Source: Hyphomicrobium album (GTDB lineage: Bacteria; Pseudomonadota; Alphaproteobacteria; Rhizobiales; Hyphomicrobiaceae). From it: DNA of 64,000 nucleotides. Position numbers and translations under genes: made by a program. Shown here piece by piece: positions 41,937 to 50,750 of the stretch. A model generated the notes under the pieces. It was given only the letters and a program-made list of their open reading frames with translations, made no database searches and was not told where the DNA came from. The stretch is from assembly GCF_009708035.1 (NCBI RefSeq), contig NZ_WMBQ01000002.1, forward strand, positions 744,001-808,000, written 5' to 3'. Numbering within the stretch: the first letter of the stretch is position 1; each line of letters begins with the position of its first letter.

Positions 41937-42305
41937 ATGCGCACCGCAACTGCCGAAAACTTCATTACGCCTCCTTTTTACAGGCGCGGCATGCCATCGG
42001 CAGCCAAGTGCGGCGATGCCGTTCCGGTTACAACGCCGGCGTGCATCCCCAAGACGCACGAGGAGCCGCTTGCCCGGGTCGCCGCGCTGCTGATCTCGAT
42101 CTCGCGCAACAACAGCTATGAAGGACGCGACCCGAGCGTCATGCCCGACGCCCTGACGTCCGGGTTCGTCGCCGATCTACTTGGCATCGATATCGACGAG
42201 CTTTCGACGCTTCTCGTCGATCTCAATCGCCGCGGTCTGGTCGAGCCTTGCGGGTCCACCCTGAAGTTGAAGGACATGCCGGCGCTGGAGCGCCTGGCGG
42301 ACTAG
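41937..42305 (+). CDS. Stand-alone Crp-type winged-helix protein
   Basis: 122 residues. After about 45 unconserved residues comes a Crp-type DNA-binding domain: PLARVAALLISISRNNSYEG, SGFVADLLGIDIDELSTLLVDLNRRGLV, ending LKDMPALERLAD. This aligns along its length with the C-terminal half of the Crp-like protein encoded at 39551-40228. The cyclic-nucleotide barrel is missing. The ATG at 41937 has GGGGA upstream, so it looks like an expressed HTH-only regulator rather than a decayed fragment, though decay cannot be excluded. Confidence 0.6.
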   Translation: MRTATAENFITPPFYRRGMPSAAKCGDAVPVTTPACIPKTHEEPLARVAALLISISRNNSYEGRDPSVMPDALTSGFVADLLGIDIDELSTLLVDLNRRGLVEPCGSTLKLKDMPALERLAD

Positions 42306-42324
42306 CATCTAGCATTGAGACAGG

Positions 42325-42346
42325 GCCCCACCCTCGAGGGTGGGGC
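42325..42346. terminator. Perfect 22-bp palindrome after the winged-helix gene
   Basis: GCCCCACCCTC (42325-42335) pairs perfectly with GAGGGTGGGGC (42336-42346), 19 bp past the stop at 42305. There is no T tract, so it may be a stabilising 3' hairpin or a factor-dependent terminator. Confidence 0.45.
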
Positions 42347-42540
42347 AGAGAACCGCGTACAGAGCGGGTCGAACCGATCCCCCTAGCGCTGGCGATGGGG
42401 CAAGCCGATTGCAAATACCGTGGACGCGGCGCGGCTTGAAGCAGCGAAATGCCCACACGGTAGAAATCCATTAATTCGCACCTATGTTTCATGGCCGCCG
42501 CGCGGGGTGCCGCGCGGCGAACGGATTGGGCAAAGGCGCA

Positions 42541-42960
42541 ATGAAGGACGATCCCACGAGATTGATGTGGTCGGAGGCCTGCGAGATGCTGGCTAGGGCA
42601 GAACGCATGCATCGTCAGTTCTTTCAGCCGGTGCGCTCGGTATCGCGGCTTCCGGCATGGGAGCCGCCGGCCGACGTGTTGGAGAGCGCCGAAGATGTGC
42701 TGGTCGTCGTCGCCTTGCCGGGCGTGAAGCCAGAGTCGGTCGAGGTGGCAATCGACAGCGGGGGCGACCTGCTCGTCGCCGGCGCCCGCACCGTGCCGCC
42801 GGAGCTGCGCTCCGCCGTCATCCATCGGCTGGAGCTGCCGCAGGGACGCTTCGAGCGCCGGCTGCGTCTGCCGCCCGGCAGCTACAGCAACGTTCGCCAC
42901 AAGTTCGTCGACGGCTGTCTCCTCGTGCTGTTGTCAAAATCGGAGCCCTCGCGTGGCTGA
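42541..42960 (+). CDS. Small heat shock protein (Hsp20/alpha-crystallin)
   Basis: 139 residues. The alpha-crystallin domain runs from about PADVLESAEDVLVVVALPGV to the C-terminus, including LELPQGRFERRLRLPPG and a final beta strand DGCLLVLLSK. It holds unfolding proteins for refolding or degradation. Its last 8 bp overlap the start of lon, giving a chaperone-protease operon. The ATG at 42541 is followed by the usual short helical N-terminus. Confidence 0.85.
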   Translation: MKDDPTRLMWSEACEMLARAERMHRQFFQPVRSVSRLPAWEPPADVLESAEDVLVVVALPGVKPESVEVAIDSGGDLLVAGARTVPPELRSAVIHRLELPQGRFERRLRLPPGSYSNVRHKFVDGCLLVLLSKSEPSRG

Positions 42961-45361
42961 CAATGAAATGAAACTCGACGCGGCGCAGGGCGAAGCTGGC
43001 GGGCGCCCTGCCGGAAATAATCTGCCGCCGCTGCCGGCCGACGCCATCGCCATCATCCCGGTGCGCGAGATGACGCTTTTTCCGGGCGTCGTCCTGCCAG
43101 TGACCGTGGGCCGCCAGCGATCGATCGCGGCGGCGCAGAGCGCGGTGCGCGAGCAGCGCCAAGTCGGCATCCTCATGCAGCGCGACGGCGAGCAGGCCGA
43201 GCCGCAGCCGATCGATCTGCATCGCATCGGCACGGTGGCCAATGTCGTGCGCTACGTAACGGCGCCCGACGGCACGCATCATCTCGTGGTTCAGGGCGAC
43301 GAGCGCTTCCAGGCGGTCGAGTTCCTGAGCGGCTGGCCGTTCTTCGTCGCGCGCGTGCAGCGCGTCGCCGACACGGAGGATCGCACTCCGGAGATCGAGG
43401 CGCGTTTTCTCAACCTGCAGCGCCAGGCCGTCGAGGCACTCGAGCTTCTGCCGCAGGCACCGCCGGAGATGATCGTCGCCGTGCAGAGCGTGCGCTCGCC
43501 CGGCGCGCTGGCCGATCTTGCGGCCGCGTATCTCGATCTGCAGCCGGCGGAGAAGCAGGAGATCCTCGAGACGATCGACGTCTCCGCCCGCATGGACAAG
43601 GTATCGAAGCTGCTGGCGCACCGCATCGAGGTGCTGCGCCTGTCGCAGGAGATCGGCCGGCAGACCAAGGCCGCGCTGGACGAGCGCCAGCGCGAGGTCT
43701 TGCTGCGCGAGCAGATGGCGGCAATCCAGCGGCAGCTCGGCGAGGGCGAGCAGAGCAAGGCGCAGGACATTGCCGAGCTCTCCGAGGCCATCGCCAAGGC
43801 GGGCATGCCGAAAGAGGTCGAGGATCAGGCGCGCAAGGAGCTGCGGCGGTTGGAGCGCATGCCCGAGGCATCGCCCGACTACGGCATGACGCGCACCTAT
43901 CTCGACTGGCTGATCGAGCTGCCGTGGAAGCTGCCTGAAGAGACGCCGATCGACATCAAGGAGGCGCGCAAGATTCTCGACGAGGACCACTACGGCCTCG
44001 ACAAGATCAAGCGGCGCATCGTCGAGTTCCTCGCCGTGCGCAAGCTCGCGCCCGGCGGCAAGGCACCGATCCTGTGCTTCGTCGGACCGCCCGGCGTCGG
44101 CAAGACGTCGCTCGGGCAATCGATCGCACGCGCCATGAACCGCAAGTTCGTGCGCGTCAGTCTCGGCGGCGTGCACGACGAGGCTGAGATTCGCGGTCAC
44201 CGCCGCACCTACATCGGCGCGCTGCCGGGCAACATCATCCAGGGCATCCGCAAGGCGGGGGCGCGCAACTGCGTGATGATGCTGGACGAGATCGACAAGC
44301 TCGGCTCCGGCATCCAGGGCGATCCGCGCGCCGCGATGCTCGAGGTGCTCGACCCTGAGCAGAATGCGACCTTCCGCGACAACTATCTCGCCGTGCCGTT
44401 CGACCTGAGCCGCGTTGTTTTCATCACGACCGCCAACGTGCTGGATTCCATTCCCGGCCCGCTGCGCGACCGCATGGAGATCATCCAGCTCTCCGGCTAT
44501 TCGGCCGAGGAGAAGTTCAACATCGCCAAGCGCTATCTCGTGGCGCGCCAGCTCGAGGCCAACGGCGTGAAGGCCGAGCAGGTGGCGCTCGACGATGATG
44601 CGCTGCGCGACATCATCGGCCTCTATACGCGCGAAGCGGGTGTTCGCAACTTGGAGCGTGAGATCGGCAAGGTCTTGCGGCACGCCGCCGTGCGCATCGC
44701 CGAAGGCGAGTCGGGGCCGATCCGGATTACCGCGGCGGACCTACCTGCCATCCTGGGCGGTCCGGTGTTCGAGAGCGAGGTCGCCATGCGCACATCCGTG
44801 CCGGGCGTCGCGACCGGGCTCGCGTGGACGCCGGTGGGCGGCGACATCCTCTTCATCGAAGCGACGCGGAACGCGGGCAACGGCAAGCTCATCCTCACCG
44901 GCCAGCTGGGGGAGGTCATGCGCGAAAGCGTTCAGGCGGCTTTGTCGCTCCTCAAGAATCGCGCTGGGCAACTCGGCATCGACGCCGGCGTGTTCGAGAA
45001 GAGCGACATCCACGTGCACGTGCCGGCCGGCGCCATCCCCAAGGACGGCCCTTCGGCAGGCGTGGCGATGTTCATCGCGCTGTCGTCGCTGATGACCGAT
45101 CGCTCGGTGCGCTCGGACACGGCGATGACGGGGGAGATCAGCCTGCGCGGGCTGGTGCTGCCGGTGGGCGGCATCAAGGAGAAGCTCGCCGCCGCCGCGC
45201 GGGCCGGCATCACGCGGGTGATGCTGCCGGCCCGCAACAAGAAGGACATCGAGGACCTGTCGGAGGAGACGCGCCGGCAACTCGAGCTGATCTGGCTGGA
45301 GAAGGTCGAGGACGCGCTCGCCGCAGCCCTCGACGTCCAGCCAGCCGCCGCTACCGCCTGA
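42953..45361 (+). CDS. lon: ATP-dependent protease Lon
   Basis: 802 residues with the N-terminal substrate domain (IPVREMTLFPGVVLPVTVGR), AAA+ Walker A GPPGVGKTSLGQ, Walker B MMLDEIDKLG, and the protease domain with catalytic Ser in KDGPSAGVAMF and Lys in GGIKEKLAAAARAG. It degrades misfolded and regulatory proteins in the cytoplasm. The GTG start at 42953 has GGAG eight bases upstream inside hsp20. Its coupling to hsp20 suggests a stress-specific Lon copy; whether another Lon exists elsewhere cannot be seen. Confidence 0.95.
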   Translation: MADNEMKLDAAQGEAGGRPAGNNLPPLPADAIAIIPVREMTLFPGVVLPVTVGRQRSIAAAQSAVREQRQVGILMQRDGEQAEPQPIDLHRIGTVANVVRYVTAPDGTHHLVVQGDERFQAVEFLSGWPFFVARVQRVADTEDRTPEIEARFLNLQRQAVEALELLPQAPPEMIVAVQSVRSPGALADLAAAYLDLQPAEKQEILETIDVSARMDKVSKLLAHRIEVLRLSQEIGRQTKAALDERQREVLLREQMAAIQRQLGEGEQSKAQDIAELSEAIAKAGMPKEVEDQARKELRRLERMPEASPDYGMTRTYLDWLIELPWKLPEETPIDIKEARKILDEDHYGLDKIKRRIVEFLAVRKLAPGGKAPILCFVGPPGVGKTSLGQSIARAMNRKFVRVSLGGVHDEAEIRGHRRTYIGALPGNIIQGIRKAGARNCVMMLDEIDKLGSGIQGDPRAAMLEVLDPEQNATFRDNYLAVPFDLSRVVFITTANVLDSIPGPLRDRMEIIQLSGYSAEEKFNIAKRYLVARQLEANGVKAEQVALDDDALRDIIGLYTREAGVRNLEREIGKVLRHAAVRIAEGESGPIRITAADLPAILGGPVFESEVAMRTSVPGVATGLAWTPVGGDILFIEATRNAGNGKLILTGQLGEVMRESVQAALSLLKNRAGQLGIDAGVFEKSDIHVHVPAGAIPKDGPSAGVAMFIALSSLMTDRSVRSDTAMTGEISLRGLVLPVGGIKEKLAAAARAGITRVMLPARNKKDIEDLSEETRRQLELIWLEKVEDALAAALDVQPAAATA

Positions 45362-45447
45362 GCCTGCGGCGTTCCGTCGGCAACCAATTGGCCGGTGTCG
45401 CCGCCGTGGGGCTCGCCCGCGGCGGCGCCCCGTGCTAGAGCCGCGCG

Positions 45448-46803
45448 ATGACAGCCACCCTGGAAAAATCCGGTTCGGACGAGAAGAAGCGTGGCCACGT
45501 GCCGACCGTCGGCTTCGTGTCGCTGGGCTGCCCCAAGGCGCTGGTCGATAGCGAGCGCATCCTCACCAAGCTGCGGGCCGAAGGCTATCGCGTGGCGCCC
45601 GACTACGCCGGCGCCGACGTGGTGGTGGTGAACACCTGCGGGTTTCTCGATTCCGCCAAGCAGGAGAGCCTCGACGCTATCGGCGAGGCGATGGCCGAGA
45701 ACGGCCGCGTCATCGTCACCGGCTGCTTCGGCGTCGAGGAAGGTCGCATTCGCGAGAGCCACCCGGGCGTGCTCGCCGTCACCGGTCCGCATCAATATGA
45801 GCAGGTTGTCGAGGCGGTACACGCCGCCGTGCCGCCGGTGCATGACCCCTTCATGGACCTCGTGCCGGCCGAGGGCTTGCGGCTGACGCCGCGCCATTAT
45901 GCCTACCTGAAAATTTCCGAAGGCTGCAACAACCGCTGCTCGTTCTGCATCATCCCGCAGCTGCGCGGCGACCTAGTGAGCCGGCCGTCGAACCACGTGA
46001 TGACCGAGGCGGAGCGGCTGGTGAAGGCGGGCGTCAAGGAGCTGCTCGTCATCAGCCAGGACACGAGCGCCTACGGCCTCGACCTCAAGTATGCCGAGAG
46101 CCCGTGGAAGGGGCGCCCGCTGCCGGCGCGCTTCCAGCAGCTGTGCGAGGCATTGGGCGAGCTCGGCGCCTGGGTGCGGCTGCACTACGTCTATCCCTAC
46201 CCGCACGTCGACAACGTCATCCCGCTGATGGCCGAAGGGAAGATCCTTCCCTATCTGGACATCCCCTTCCAGCACGCCTCGCCCGCGGTGCTCAAAGCCA
46301 TGCGCCGCCCGGCGCATCAGGAGAAGACGCTGGAGCGCCTCCGCCGCTGGCGGGAGATGTGCCCCGACCTCGCGGTGCGCTCGACCTTCATCGTCGGCTT
46401 CCCCGGCGAGACCGACGAGGACTTCGAGTTCCTGCTGCAGTGGCTGCGCGAAGTAGAGCTCGCCCGCGTCGGCTGCTTCCGCTACGAGCCGGTGGCGGGC
46501 GCGCCGGCGAACGACATCGCCGCTGTCGTGCCGGACGAGGTGAAGGAGGAACGCTGGCACCGGTTCATGGCGACGGCGAAAGAGGTGAGCGAGAAGCGGC
46601 TCGCCGGCATCGTCGGGCGCGAGATCGACGTCATCGTCGACGAGGTCGACGATGAAGGTGCGCTCGGGCGCTCGCAGTGGGACGCGCCGGAGATCGACGG
46701 CAGCGTGTTCCTCAACGGCGATACCGCGTTGAAGGCCGGCGACATCGTCAAGGCGCGCGTCACCAACGCCGACGACTACGACCTGTGGGCCGAGCGCGTT
46801 TAG
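45448..46803 (+). CDS. rimO: Ribosomal protein S12 methylthiotransferase RimO
   Basis: 451 residues. The N-terminal UPF0004 domain has the first cluster ligands in [21 protein letters not shown] and VTGCFG. The radical SAM core has [13 protein letters not shown]-terminal TRAM domain ends [10 protein letters not shown]. It methylthiolates an Asp of ribosomal protein S12. It is 4 bp from the convergent membrane protein gene. Confidence 0.96.
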   Translation: MTATLEKSGSDEKKRGHVPTVGFVSLGCPKALVDSERILTKLRAEGYRVAPDYAGADVVVVNTCGFLDSAKQESLDAIGEAMAENGRVIVTGCFGVEEGRIRESHPGVLAVTGPHQYEQVVEAVHAAVPPVHDPFMDLVPAEGLRLTPRHYAYLKISEGCNNRCSFCIIPQLRGDLVSRPSNHVMTEAERLVKAGVKELLVISQDTSAYGLDLKYAESPWKGRPLPARFQQLCEALGELGAWVRLHYVYPYPHVDNVIPLMAEGKILPYLDIPFQHASPAVLKAMRRPAHQEKTLERLRRWREMCPDLAVRSTFIVGFPGETDEDFEFLLQWLREVELARVGCFRYEPVAGAPANDIAAVVPDEVKEERWHRFMATAKEVSEKRLAGIVGREIDVIVDEVDDEGALGRSQWDAPEIDGSVFLNGDTALKAGDIVKARVTNADDYDLWAERV

Positions 46804-46807
46804 CGGC

Positions 46808-47329
46808 TCAGAATCCGTAGATCGCCACGCTGACGCCGAAGGCGATCACCGACAGCACGTGGGCCAGCGTCGGCAGGACGGCCAGCACGGTTGCCAGCGT
46901 CAACTGCGTCTCCCGCAAGGCCAGCCCGGCAACCGCCAGAGCCAAGACCGGCGCGACGATCAGCTCCCAGCCGAGCATCGTGGTAGTGAACGCGTCGCCC
47001 TGCGAAAGGTCGAGGCCGTGCAGCCGGACCGAAGGCACGTAGCTCAGCCACGCCATCAGGATGATGAAGGCCATGGCCACCAGGGCATAGGGGATCTTGC
47101 CGCGGACGGTGAAGAACAGCGCCGCGAGAGCGAGCAGCGGCTTCAGCACGATTCCAGCAAGGATGATTTGACCGTCGAGCCCGGGTCCGGGCACCTCATT
47201 GAGGTCGCCGAAAAGGATCGGCAGGCTGCCGAGCCCGCCGAGGAATTCGATCATTGCCGCGATGAGTAGCAGTAGCCGGGCCCACTTTGCCGGTTGCGCT
47301 GCCGGCGCGACGCTAGCCGTATCCGTCAT
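46808..47329 (-). CDS. Four-helix membrane protein, unknown function
   Basis: 173 residues with four or five hydrophobic segments (for example ARLLLLIAAMIEFLGGLGSL, LALAALFFTVRGKIPYALVA, LGWELIVAPVLALAVAGLAL). A short polar cytoplasmic start precedes them. No motif points to transport or enzyme activity. It stands alone between rimO (convergent) and a terminator-bounded gene. Confidence 0.7.
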   Translation of the reverse strand: MTDTASVAPAAQPAKWARLLLLIAAMIEFLGGLGSLPILFGDLNEVPGPGLDGQIILAGIVLKPLLALAALFFTVRGKIPYALVAMAFIILMAWLSYVPSVRLHGLDLSQGDAFTTTMLGWELIVAPVLALAVAGLALRETQLTLATVLAVLPTLAHVLSVIAFGVSVAIYGF

Positions 47330-47526
47330 GATCGTCGTCCCCCGAGGTCTCGCCCCGGCGGCAGACTAGCAAGGCGCGCGGCAAAGACAATTGACACGCA
47401 CAACCACGTTGCGGCGTAAGGAAAAAGCGGCGGACAAGAAGCTCACGTTTATCGCCGAGGTTAGCCTCAGCAAGGGCTCGACACGTAGCGAGCGCGGCGC
47501 TGCTCGCCGGCCGCACACGCGCGCGC

Positions 47527-47560
47527 AAGAAAACGGCAGGCGTCGTGAACGCCTGCCGTT
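47527..47560 (-). terminator. Rho-independent terminator
   Basis: An 11-bp stem AACGGCAGGCG (47532-47542) with its complement at 47550-47560 is followed on the reverse strand by TTTTCTTG, just after the stop of the coiled-coil membrane protein gene. Confidence 0.85.
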
Positions 47561-47566
47561 GTCGTT

Positions 47567-48112
47567 TCAGTGGGCCATCGCGTTGGCGAGCACGATGACG
47601 AGGGCGGCGGCCCCCACGGCCGCACAAAGCAGCCACGCCTTCAGCGTAAGCGTGCGCTCAATGCGCCGCGCTTCGTCGCGGAAGGTTTCGAGCTCGGAGA
47701 TCTTGCGGCTCACCGCCTCGAAGCTGTTGTACGCGTGGAAGTCGCCGCCGGTGCGCGCCTCGATGCGGTCGAAGCGTGCCTTGAGATCGCGACAGCTGCG
47801 AAGAAGCTCGTCGAGCTTCGCCTCTTTGCTGCGCTTCTCGCCTTTCTGGAAAGTCTGCCAGCGCAGATCCTGCTCGGCGGTCGCCTGCAGGTCGGCAACC
47901 TTTCCCGCGAGCTGTCCCATGTCGCGCGACATCAGCCGGACGGTTGCCTGCAACTGCTCGATCTTGCTCGCTGTCTCGGCGACGAAGCTGTCGCGCGCGA
48001 TCAACTGAACCGAAGGAGCGATGTCATATCGGATTTCGGGGGTCGTTCGGTCGGCGGCGGCTTTGCTCAACAGGGGCGGCCGACCATTGCGGCGTTCTTC
48101 AACTCTCAGCAC
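47567..48112 (-). CDS. Coiled-coil protein with C-terminal membrane anchor
   Basis: 181 residues. The centre is a long heptad-rich coiled coil (ETASKIEQLQATVRLMSRDM, DELLRSCRDLKARFDRIEAR). The last 25 residues form one membrane helix (AWLLCAAVGAAALVIVLANAM). It would be a tail-anchored inner membrane protein. The GTG start at 48112 has no ribosome site, so the true start may lie further in. Function unknown. Confidence 0.6.
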   Translation of the reverse strand: MLRVEERRNGRPPLLSKAAADRTTPEIRYDIAPSVQLIARDSFVAETASKIEQLQATVRLMSRDMGQLAGKVADLQATAEQDLRWQTFQKGEKRSKEAKLDELLRSCRDLKARFDRIEARTGGDFHAYNSFEAVSRKISELETFRDEARRIERTLTLKAWLLCAAVGAAALVIVLANAMAH

Positions 48113-48397
48113 GGCACCACGTCTCCCAACGCCAACTTTTACTGCGCCCGTCCGGAGCAGGAACAGCAGGCAAGTTTCATCGTTCGCGCGGCATCGAGAG
48201 GCGCGCAGAGACGCGCCTAAGCGCGTGCCGCAAAGCCTCTCCCGTCCGCAACGTCAGGGCAGAAATTTGTCTTGAGCTTCAGTTTGTTGACGATAACTCA
48301 GACGCCAAACTTTGGCTAGTCTCGCATGCGGCAAATTAGCATGTCGCACGCAATTTTTTTCAAAGCTGTTGATTGCCGGAGCGAGCGGCCGACGTCG

Positions 48398-49483
48398 TCA
48401 GCCGATCTGTGCGCGATGGCGCAGGAAGTGGTCGGCCAGAACGACAGCGAGCATCGCTTCGCCGATCGGCACGGCGCGAATGCCGACGCACGGATCGTGG
48501 CGTCCCTTGGTGACCACTTCGGTCTCGTCGCCATCGAGATCGATGGTCTTGCGCGGCGTCAGAATGGACGACGTGGGCTTCACGGCGAAGCGGCAGACGA
48601 TGGGTTGTCCCGTCGAGATGCCACCTAAAATGCCGCCGGCGTGGTTGGACAGGAAGCACGGCTGCCCGTCGCGGCCGATGCGAATTTCATCGGCGTTTTC
48701 CTCGCCGGTCAATTCGGCAGCGTCCATCCCGGCGCCGATCTCGACACCCTTGACGGCATTTATGCTCATCATGGCCGAAGCGATGTCCTGGTCGAGCTTG
48801 CCGTAGATCGGAGCGCCCCAGCCGGCAGGCACGCCTTCGGCGATCACCTCGATCACCGCGCCGATCGAAGAGCCGGACTTGCGCACCTTGTCGAGGTACT
48901 CGGCCCAGTGCACGGCGGTCGCCGCGTCGGGGCAGAAAAACGGATTGGCGTTCACCGTGTCCCAGTCCCACAGCGAGCGGTCGACCTTGATGTTGCCCAT
49001 CTGCACGAGGGCCCCGCGGATGGTCACACCCGCCAGCACCTTGCGGGCGATGGCGCCGGCCGCGACGCGGGCTGCGGTCTCACGAGCCGACGAGCGGCCA
49101 CCGCCGCGGAAGTCGCGGATGCCGTACTTCTTCCAATAGGTGTAGTCGGCGTGGCCTGGGCGAAATTTGCTGGAGATGTCGCCGTAGTCCTTCGACCGCT
49201 GGTCGACATTGCGGATCATCAGCGAGATGGGCGTGCCGGTGGTCACCTGGCGGCCCTCCGCATCGGGGAAGACGCCGGACAGTATCTCCACCTCGTCCGG
49301 CTCCTGCCGCTGGGTGGTGAAGCGCGACTGTCCCGGGCGGCGCTTGTCGAGGAACGCCTGGATCTCGGCCGCCTCGAGCGGAATTCCCGGCGGGCATCCG
49401 TCGACGACACAGCCGAGCGCCGGCCCGTGGCTTTCGCCCCAGGTCGTCATACGGAACAGATGGCCGAAGGTGTTGTGGGACAT
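48398..49483 (-). CDS. aroC: Chorismate synthase AroC
   Basis: 361 residues. It starts [20 protein letters not shown], the first aroC signature, and contains [14 protein letters not shown], the [16 protein letters not shown] block and [14 protein letters not shown]. It converts EPSP to chorismate using reduced FMN, the last common step of aromatic amino acid synthesis. The start at 49483 is fixed by the conserved N-terminus. Confidence 0.96.
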   Translation of the reverse strand: MSHNTFGHLFRMTTWGESHGPALGCVVDGCPPGIPLEAAEIQAFLDKRRPGQSRFTTQRQEPDEVEILSGVFPDAEGRQVTTGTPISLMIRNVDQRSKDYGDISSKFRPGHADYTYWKKYGIRDFRGGGRSSARETAARVAAGAIARKVLAGVTIRGALVQMGNIKVDRSLWDWDTVNANPFFCPDAATAVHWAEYLDKVRKSGSSIGAVIEVIAEGVPAGWGAPIYGKLDQDIASAMMSINAVKGVEIGAGMDAAELTGEENADEIRIGRDGQPCFLSNHAGGILGGISTGQPIVCRFAVKPTSSILTPRKTIDLDGDETEVVTKGRHDPCVGIRAVPIGEAMLAVVLADHFLRHRAQIG

Positions 49484-49695
49484 TGCCGGTCGCCGAGCGT
49501 GAGAGGAGGTCCGGGTGCGCGTGCAACCCGGTGCCGTGGCAGTTGTGCCAGTCTTAGGAGTCCAAGCGTATGCGGGCAAGAGCCGAGCCCGGCAAACACC
49601 GTGACAGACTCACGCGATGCAGCTTATCTGGCTCGCAGTACCGCGTCGCGCTACGCGACAAGCTGCAAGGAGACAGCACGGTAGAGGCGCATCGC

Positions 49696-49872
49696 TCACG
49701 CGCTGCGTGATCTTCCTGCGAAACCGCCGTTTGGCGGAGACCGCCGGTCACCATCAGGCTTCGACCTGGGGACCAATGGTTTCACGACGTTTCTGAGCTG
49801 AGGCGCAACAACCGCCGGTCGCGTGTCGCAAGAGGCGTATGCGTCATGGGCCGCCGCAAGGTTGGCCCCCAT
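49696..49872 (-). CDS. Possible 58-residue protein, unknown
   Basis: An ATG at 49872 has AAGGAG eight bases upstream. The frame encodes 58 residues with two Cys and an Arg/Pro/Gly-rich end; no membrane helix or known motif is present. Support is limited to the ribosome binding site. Confidence 0.28.
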   Translation of the reverse strand: MGANLAAAHDAYASCDTRPAVVAPQLRNVVKPLVPRSKPDGDRRSPPNGGFAGRSRSA

Positions 49873-49931
49873 CCAGCTGCTCCTTGCCGGTCTGAGCAAC
49901 CGGCACCGAGCGGCTAATTCGACGTGTCGGG

Positions 49932-49966
49932 GAGCCGAGGCAGCCGCTGCCTCGGCTCTTCTGCAT
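49932..49966 (+). terminator. Strong hairpin with 12-bp perfect stem
   Basis: GAGCCGAGGCAG (49932-49943) pairs with 49947-49958 around a CCG loop and is followed on the forward strand by TTCTGCATTTT. It faces the end of the phosphatase gene on the reverse strand, but its T-rich side is the forward one. It may end an unannotated forward transcript or act in both directions. Confidence 0.55.
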
Positions 49967-49975
49967 TTTGGGCTG

Positions 49976-50563
49976 CTACAACCACTCCAGGCCGTCGCGG
50001 CGCAGGATGAGCACCTTGTCTTGCGGTACCTCGAGCTCCGGCACGGCGGACGGGTCGACGCCGTAGAGGTGGCCCCGCAGCACCCGGCTGATGCCCCCAT
50101 GACCTGCGACGACCGTGTCGTCGGCGACGTCGGCGAGCCAGCCGACCGCGCGCGCCATCAGGTCCTCGTAGCTTTCGCCGCCCGTCGGCCGCCAGCGGAA
50201 CGTATCCTGCGACCGTGCGGCGATGCCGGCCGCGTCGACGTCCGGCAGGTCAGCGGCGAAAATGCCCTGCCAGTGGCCGTAGTGGAGTTCCTTGAGGCGC
50301 TCGTCGATCGAGTAGGCTCCGGGGTCGAGCCCCATGACGCCACGCACGATCTCCATCGTCTCGCGGGCGCGCAGGAGCGGGCTCGCGACGTAGCGGCATT
50401 GAGCGATGCCGGGCAGCAGTCCGCGGAGCGCCTCGCCATTGCGGCGGGCCTGGGCGCGACCGGTCTCGTTCATCGGGATATCGGCCTGGCCCTGGTAGCG
50501 CGACTGCGCGTTCCAGTCGGTCTCGCCGTGGCGGATGAAGTAGATGGTGGGCCCGGCGCGCAT
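49976..50563 (-). CDS. Histidine phosphatase (phosphoglycerate mutase-like)
   Basis: 195 residues. The phospho-histidine motif FIRHGETDWN is at residues 9-18, followed by SPLLRARETME and a late VVAGHGGISRVLRG carrying the second His. These are the branch-2-like features of broad histidine phosphatases; the substrate could be a sugar phosphate or cobalamin intermediate and is not defined. It stands before a pair of long palindromes. Confidence 0.88.
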   Translation of the reverse strand: MRAGPTIYFIRHGETDWNAQSRYQGQADIPMNETGRAQARRNGEALRGLLPGIAQCRYVASPLLRARETMEIVRGVMGLDPGAYSIDERLKELHYGHWQGIFAADLPDVDAAGIAARSQDTFRWRPTGGESYEDLMARAVGWLADVADDTVVAGHGGISRVLRGHLYGVDPSAVPELEVPQDKVLILRRDGLEWL

Positions 50564-50643
50564 CCTAGTGTCCCGATTCCGAAGTTCGCCAGAGCTCGCC
50601 GCCGGGACTGGGAGCGAACTTCGGGATAGTAAGGGACACTGGG
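50564..50643. repeat. Nested palindromic element 1
   Basis: The outer arms around AGTGTCCC (50567-50574) and GGGACACT (50633-50640) and the inner arms CCGAAGTTCGC (50579-50589) and GCGAACTTCGG (50614-50624) are perfect complements. The result is an 80-bp two-step stem. It lies between the phosphatase and fabI genes and resembles repeated intergenic palindromes. Confidence 0.65.
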
Positions 50644-50658
50644 ATCACAGACTGGCTC

Positions 50659-50728
50659 GTGTGATTCAAATCGAGAAGTTCGCTAGATCCCTCGCCGCTG
50701 ACGACAGCGAATTTCTCGATCATCACAC
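50659..50728. repeat. Nested palindromic element 2
   Basis: The arm ATCGAGAAGTTCGCT (50670-50684) pairs with AGCGAATTTCTCGAT (50706-50720) with one mismatch, and the outer GTGTGAT (50659-50665) with ATCACAC (50722-50728). It shares GAAGTTCGC with element 1 only 15 bp away, so the two look like related copies. Confidence 0.65.
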
Positions 50729-50750
50729 TAGGCGATACGCTCCGCTTGTC

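Larger units (their letters stand above)
49484..49975. other. 492-bp gap with a hairpin and one possible small gene
   Basis: This stretch upstream of aroC contains a possible 58-codon gene on the reverse strand (49696-49872) and a strong hairpin at 49932-49958. No known RNA family is recognisable. A forward-strand small RNA ending at the hairpin is possible but unproven. Confidence 0.4.

Noticed and set aside
42818-44683. 621-codon frame opposite lon
   Set aside because: Antisense shadow of a fully conserved Lon protease; it has no ribosome site and no recognisable domain.
48641-49684. 347-codon frame opposite aroC
   Set aside because: Shadow of chorismate synthase; no motif or ribosome site.
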